Shown here one piece after another: positions 60,681 to 64,000 of a stretch of DNA of 64,000 bases (the first letter of the stretch is position 1; every line of letters begins with the position of its first letter). The position numbers and the translations under genes were made by a program. The notes under the pieces were generated by a model, which was not told the origin of the DNA, made no database searches, and saw only the letters and a program-made list of their open reading frames with translations. Origin of the DNA: Pedobacter kyungheensis (GTDB taxonomy: Bacteria > Bacteroidota > Bacteroidia > Sphingobacteriales > Sphingobacteriaceae); contig NZ_JSYN01000025.1 of NCBI RefSeq assembly GCF_000812965.1, positions 62,001-126,000 on the forward strand. Direction: 5' to 3'.

Positions 60681-62141
60681 ATGAATACTGGCTTACAGCT
60701 TTACAACACGCTTTCGCGCAAAAAAGAAGTTTTTCAACCTTTAAACGCACCCAATGTTGGGATGTATGTTTGTGGTCCTACCGTTTATAGCGATGTGCAC
60801 CTGGGCAATTGCCGCACTTTTATTTCTTTCGATTTAATTTTCAGATATCTTAAATACTCAGGATATAAGGTGCGCTATGTGCGTAATATTACCGATGCAG
60901 GTCACTTAGAGGGCGACAGGGATGAGGGCGATGATAAATTTGCAAAACGCGCAAAGTTAGAGCAGCTGGAGCCCATGGAAATTGTACAGAAATATACTTT
61001 AGGTTTCCACGATGTGCTGCGCATGTTTAATACCTTACCACCTAGTATCGAACCAACGGCTACCGGACACATTATCGAGCAAATCGAAATGATTAAGGTA
61101 ATTATGGCCAATGGCTATGCTTACGAAATTGATGGTAATGTGTATTTCGACGTAGAAAAATACAGCAAAGAATACAATTACACCATCTTAACCAACCGCA
61201 ACCTGGAAGATATGCTGAATAACACCCGCGAACTGGGTGGACAGGATGAGAAACGTGGCAGGTTGGATTTTGCCCTGTGGATTAAAGCAAAACCAGAAAC
61301 TTTAATGCAATGGCAATCGCCATGGGGGATGGGTTTCCCGGGCTGGCATATTGAATGCTCGGCCATGAGTGCCAAATACCTGGGATCTGAATTTGATATC
61401 CATGGTGGCGGAATGGATTTGGCTGCCACACACCATACCAACGAAATTGCACAATCGGAAGCATGCAGCCACAAACAGCCTGCACGTTACTGGATGCATA
61501 CCAATATGCTTACCGTTAATGGCACGCGCATGTCGAAATCGGCGGGTAATGGCTTTTTGCCTTTAGAGCTGTTTACCGGCGCGCATCCTTTATTGAAAAA
61601 GGGCTACAGCCCGATGACGGTTAAGTTTTTCATGTTGCAGGCGCATTATCGCAGCACTTTAGATTTTTCTAACGATGCTCTGGATGCCTCGGAGAAAGGA
61701 TTTAGGCGTTTAATGACAGCGGTTAGCCTTTTAGATAAACTGCAGGTATCGGAACAAAATGATTTTGATATCGATGCACTGAGAGAGAAATGCATCCATG
61801 CCATGGACGATGATTTTAACAGTCCGATTTTAATTGCCGAGTTATTTGAGGCGGTTAGGATGATCAATACCGTTTACGATGGCAAAGGAAAAATATCGGC
61901 CGAAGCTTTAGCTAAATTAAAGCAGCTGGTACACGATTTTGTGTTCGATATTTTAGGCTTGAAAGATGAAGACGCCGGCAGTAACGATTTAAATGGTGTT
62001 TTAGAAATGGTAATTGATATAAGAACCGAAGCTAAAGCAAATAAAGATTATGCCACCTCCGATCGTATTCGTATTGGTTTGCAGGCTTTGGGTATTCAGC
62101 TTAAGGATGGTAAAGAGGGTACAACCTGGAGTAAGGCTTAG
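60681..62141 (+). CDS. cysS: Cysteinyl-tRNA synthetase
   Basis: Class I synthetase charging tRNA-Cys. 486 residues. Zinc ligand Cys31 in [16 protein letters not shown], where HLGN (40-43) is the HIGH motif; [14 protein letters not shown] with two further zinc-site residues; RMSKSAGN as the KMSKS loop; a C-terminal DALR helical domain ([20 protein letters not shown]). Complete and of normal length. Confidence 0.98.
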   Translation: MNTGLQLYNTLSRKKEVFQPLNAPNVGMYVCGPTVYSDVHLGNCRTFISFDLIFRYLKYSGYKVRYVRNITDAGHLEGDRDEGDDKFAKRAKLEQLEPMEIVQKYTLGFHDVLRMFNTLPPSIEPTATGHIIEQIEMIKVIMANGYAYEIDGNVYFDVEKYSKEYNYTILTNRNLEDMLNNTRELGGQDEKRGRLDFALWIKAKPETLMQWQSPWGMGFPGWHIECSAMSAKYLGSEFDIHGGGMDLAATHHTNEIAQSEACSHKQPARYWMHTNMLTVNGTRMSKSAGNGFLPLELFTGAHPLLKKGYSPMTVKFFMLQAHYRSTLDFSNDALDASEKGFRRLMTAVSLLDKLQVSEQNDFDIDALREKCIHAMDDDFNSPILIAELFEAVRMINTVYDGKGKISAEALAKLKQLVHDFVFDILGLKDEDAGSNDLNGVLEMVIDIRTEAKANKDYATSDRIRIGLQALGIQLKDGKEGTTWSKA

Positions 62142-62289
62142 GCGCGTAAGCAGTTTGCGGATTGGCCCTGATAGGTTATACTTTAATTTATAAAAAATCC
62201 TGTCCCCCTTTGAAGGGGGCAGGGGGATGAAATAAGCCATTTGTATAGTTACCTTCCTAATAGTGGCAGAATTTTAGATTAAATTAATC

Positions 62290-63264
62290 ATGAACAAAAA
62301 AATATTTATCCTGCCTTTTATTGGCCTGATGGCCTTGCAGGCTTGTAAAAATAAACAAGCTGATACCAGCCAAAGTGAGGAAAAGATAACAACAGTATCG
62401 CCTGATTTTAATGCCGATAGTGCTTATGCCTATACCAAGGCGCAGGTAGATTTTGGGCCGCGTATTCCGGGAACTGCAGCACACCAAAAATGTGCTGATT
62501 ATCTGGTAGCCAAATTAAAATCGTTCGGTGCGGATGTTAAAGTACAGGGTGAAAAAACAAGTACTTACGATGGTAAAAGCTTTCAGCTGAAAAATATTGT
62601 TGCTGTTTTTAATCCCACACAAAAGAACAGGGTTTTAATCACTGCCCATTGGGATGCCCGCCCTTTTTCTGATCAGGATACCGACCCAGCCAATCATACC
62701 AAAGCATTTGACGCTGCAAACGATGGTGCCAGTGGTGTTGCCGTGATTTTAGAAATGGCGCGCCAGATACAGCAGAAACAGCCTAATGTAGGTGTCGATT
62801 TCGTATTGTGGGATTTGGAAGATTATGGCAAAGCCAACGATGAAACACCAGATGAAACCACCTGGTGCCTGGGCTCGCAATATTGGGCTAAACAGGCTGT
62901 GGCTTCGGGTTATAAAGCGCTTTATGGTATTAACCTCGATATGGTAGGCGGTGGCAACGCCCAGTTTACACAAGATGAAATTTCGCGCCAGGCAGCACCT
63001 GATGTGGCTAATAAAGTGTGGGATATTGGTAATGAAATTGGCTATGCCTCTTATTTTACCAAAATTCCAAGTGGAAGATTGGTTGATGATCATTTCTGGA
63101 TGAACAAAGCCGGTGTGCCATCAATCGATATTATTCATTACAATGATAACAGCGGTTTCTATATTAACTGGCATACCCAGCTGGATAATTTGGCCAATAT
63201 TGATAAAAACACGTTAAAAGCTACCGGTCAAACCGTTTTAGAAACCATTTACAGGGAAAAGTAA
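62290..63264 (+). CDS. M28-family zinc peptidase lipoprotein, glutaminyl-cyclase-like
   Basis: 324 residues. Lipoprotein signal peptide ends LMALQAC (Cys about 19). The M28 catalytic site is visible: His and Asp in VLITAHWDARPFSD, bridging Asp in DAANDGASGVAVIL, Glu in VLWDLEDYGKANDE, Asp in INLDMVGGG, and the last His in DIIHYNDNSGFYINWHTQLD. This arrangement, with WDARP, is that of the M28B glutaminyl-peptide cyclotransferase group, which in Bacteroidota (for example Porphyromonas) forms N-terminal pyroglutamate on exported proteins. Aminopeptidase activity is the alternative. Confidence 0.9.
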   Translation: MNKKIFILPFIGLMALQACKNKQADTSQSEEKITTVSPDFNADSAYAYTKAQVDFGPRIPGTAAHQKCADYLVAKLKSFGADVKVQGEKTSTYDGKSFQLKNIVAVFNPTQKNRVLITAHWDARPFSDQDTDPANHTKAFDAANDGASGVAVILEMARQIQQKQPNVGVDFVLWDLEDYGKANDETPDETTWCLGSQYWAKQAVASGYKALYGINLDMVGGGNAQFTQDEISRQAAPDVANKVWDIGNEIGYASYFTKIPSGRLVDDHFWMNKAGVPSIDIIHYNDNSGFYINWHTQLDNLANIDKNTLKATGQTVLETIYREK

Positions 63265-63349
63265 GCCCATAATGTGAAATTGTTAATTACTTTTAAAACC
63301 ATACCCTAAAGAAAATTTTATATTCGCCAAACTATATTTTAAACTGATA

Positions 63350-64000
63350 ATGAAACACCTATTTACAACTGCCATAGCTTCACTTCTAGCACTGAGCACA
63401 TTCGCTCAAAAAAGTGATGGAACAACCAAATCTTTAGTAAATGCTGAGAAAGATTTTGCCAAAGCGGTGGCAAAAAACGGAGACAAAGAGGCTTTTCTTG
63501 AATATTCGCTAGGCAGTGCATTGGTATTCAGACCAAACCCGGTTAACGTTAAAACTTTTTATGCCAATAAAGCAAACAGCGAAAACGGTGTTTCATGGAC
63601 GCCAAATTTAGCTAAAGTATCGCGCAGCGGAGATTTAGGTTTCACTACTGGTCCATACGAAGTTGACGGAACAGATAAAAAATACGGACAGTACCTGTCG
63701 ATCTGGAAATCGGAGAATGGCAAATGGAAACTGGCGATTGATCTGGGTACCGAAAGCAACAAGCCTTTGGCTAAATTTACGCCACAGTTTATTGAGCCAA
63801 AAGACCATGTAGCGCCAAAATTTTTAAATGAAAAAGAGGTTAAAGCTGGTAAAGAAATTATCTTAACTACCGAAAAAACTTTAAATACCTTATTAAAAAC
63901 ACATGGTATTGCAGCTTTTGGCGGCTTTTTAACCAACGATGCACGTTTGCTTTTCCCGGGTAATGAAGCCATTGAAGGAAAAGGTAAAATTGTTGCTTTC
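63350..64000 (+). CDS. Secreted NTF2/SnoaL-like (DUF4440-type) protein, 3' partial
   Basis: ATG at 63350 opens a frame that stays open to the window edge (217 residues seen). Signal peptide MKHLFTTAIASLLALSTFAQ. The first domain (about 28-130, LVNAEKDFAKAVAKNGDKEA then YGQYLSIWKSENGKWKLAID) is an NTF2-like fold as in DUF4440 proteins. A second copy starts near 160 (EIILTTEKTLNTLLKTHGIA and RLLFPGNEAIEGKGKIVAF). Function unknown; the fold is used for small-molecule binding. 85 bases after the M28 gene, so possibly in the same unit. Confidence 0.82.
   Translation, partial: MKHLFTTAIASLLALSTFAQKSDGTTKSLVNAEKDFAKAVAKNGDKEAFLEYSLGSALVFRPNPVNVKTFYANKANSENGVSWTPNLAKVSRSGDLGFTTGPYEVDGTDKKYGQYLSIWKSENGKWKLAIDLGTESNKPLAKFTPQFIEPKDHVAPKFLNEKEVKAGKEIILTTEKTLNTLLKTHGIAAFGGFLTNDARLLFPGNEAIEGKGKIVAF

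Overview
The window looks like chromosomal DNA of a Sphingobacteriaceae bacterium (phylum Bacteroidota), most likely Pedobacter or a close relative. The grounds are SusC/SusD pairs, FecR-type anti-sigma control of a TonB receptor, Bacteroidota-type promoters (TAnnTTTG -7 boxes), SPII lipoproteins and DUF2723 proteins. The intergenic palindromes are also of a kind I associate with this group. The genus call is recognition, not a computed match. There are no rRNA genes, phage genes, insertion sequences or CRISPR arrays. The only RNA gene I can support is one tRNA-Gln.

Region 1 (1-12975) is a starch/malto-oligosaccharide utilisation locus: a SusD running in from the left edge, a SusE/F-like glycan-binding lipoprotein, three exported GH13 amylases, and leaderless (cytoplasmic) beta-phosphoglucomutase and GH65 maltose-type phosphorylase, with an SLC45/GPH-like sugar permease. 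The logic is binding and cutting at the surface and in the periplasm, import of maltose, then phosphorolysis to glucose plus beta-glucose-1-phosphate and isomerisation to glucose-6-phosphate. Region 2 (13100-22515) is a second SusC/SusD pair with an STN-domain receptor and its own ECF sigma factor and FecR anti-sigma factor. It is followed by an unknown small secreted protein behind two LacI-type operator-like palindromes, and by an S10 serine carboxypeptidase.

Region 3 (23013-46344) is mostly housekeeping: accA, two tandem DUF2723 membrane glycosyltransferase candidates, tRNA-Gln, prs, rplY, pth, a TPR protein, recF with a DUF721 gene, three FKBP-type isomerases, ndk, nrnA, an atypical response regulator, BON/SH3 proteins, a CYTH protein and a GH20 hexosaminidase.

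Region 4 (46579-53174, minus strand) is the most interesting. It is a compact operon of an ethanolamine-permease-like transporter, a glutamine-synthetase-like ligase, an iron alcohol dehydrogenase, a class I glutamine amidotransferase/gamma-glutamyl hydrolase and an aldehyde dehydrogenase, with a small SpoIIAA/STAS-like protein at the end. Together these are the activities needed to catabolise an amino-alcohol such as ethanolamine through gamma-glutamylated intermediates, without the cobalamin-dependent EutBC lyase or a microcompartment. The operon gaps are filled by hairpin repeats that have altered gene ends.

Region 5 (53446-64000) holds a YiaA/B membrane protein, nnr, an ECF sigma/RskA-like anti-sigma pair, a TlpA-like thioredoxin protein, lipA, a GNAT acetyltransferase, cysS, an M28 peptidase and an NTF2-like protein that runs off the right edge. 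At least eight families of short palindromic or tandem repeats lie between genes throughout, and several extend reading frames artificially. For that reason I chose downstream start codons for many genes.
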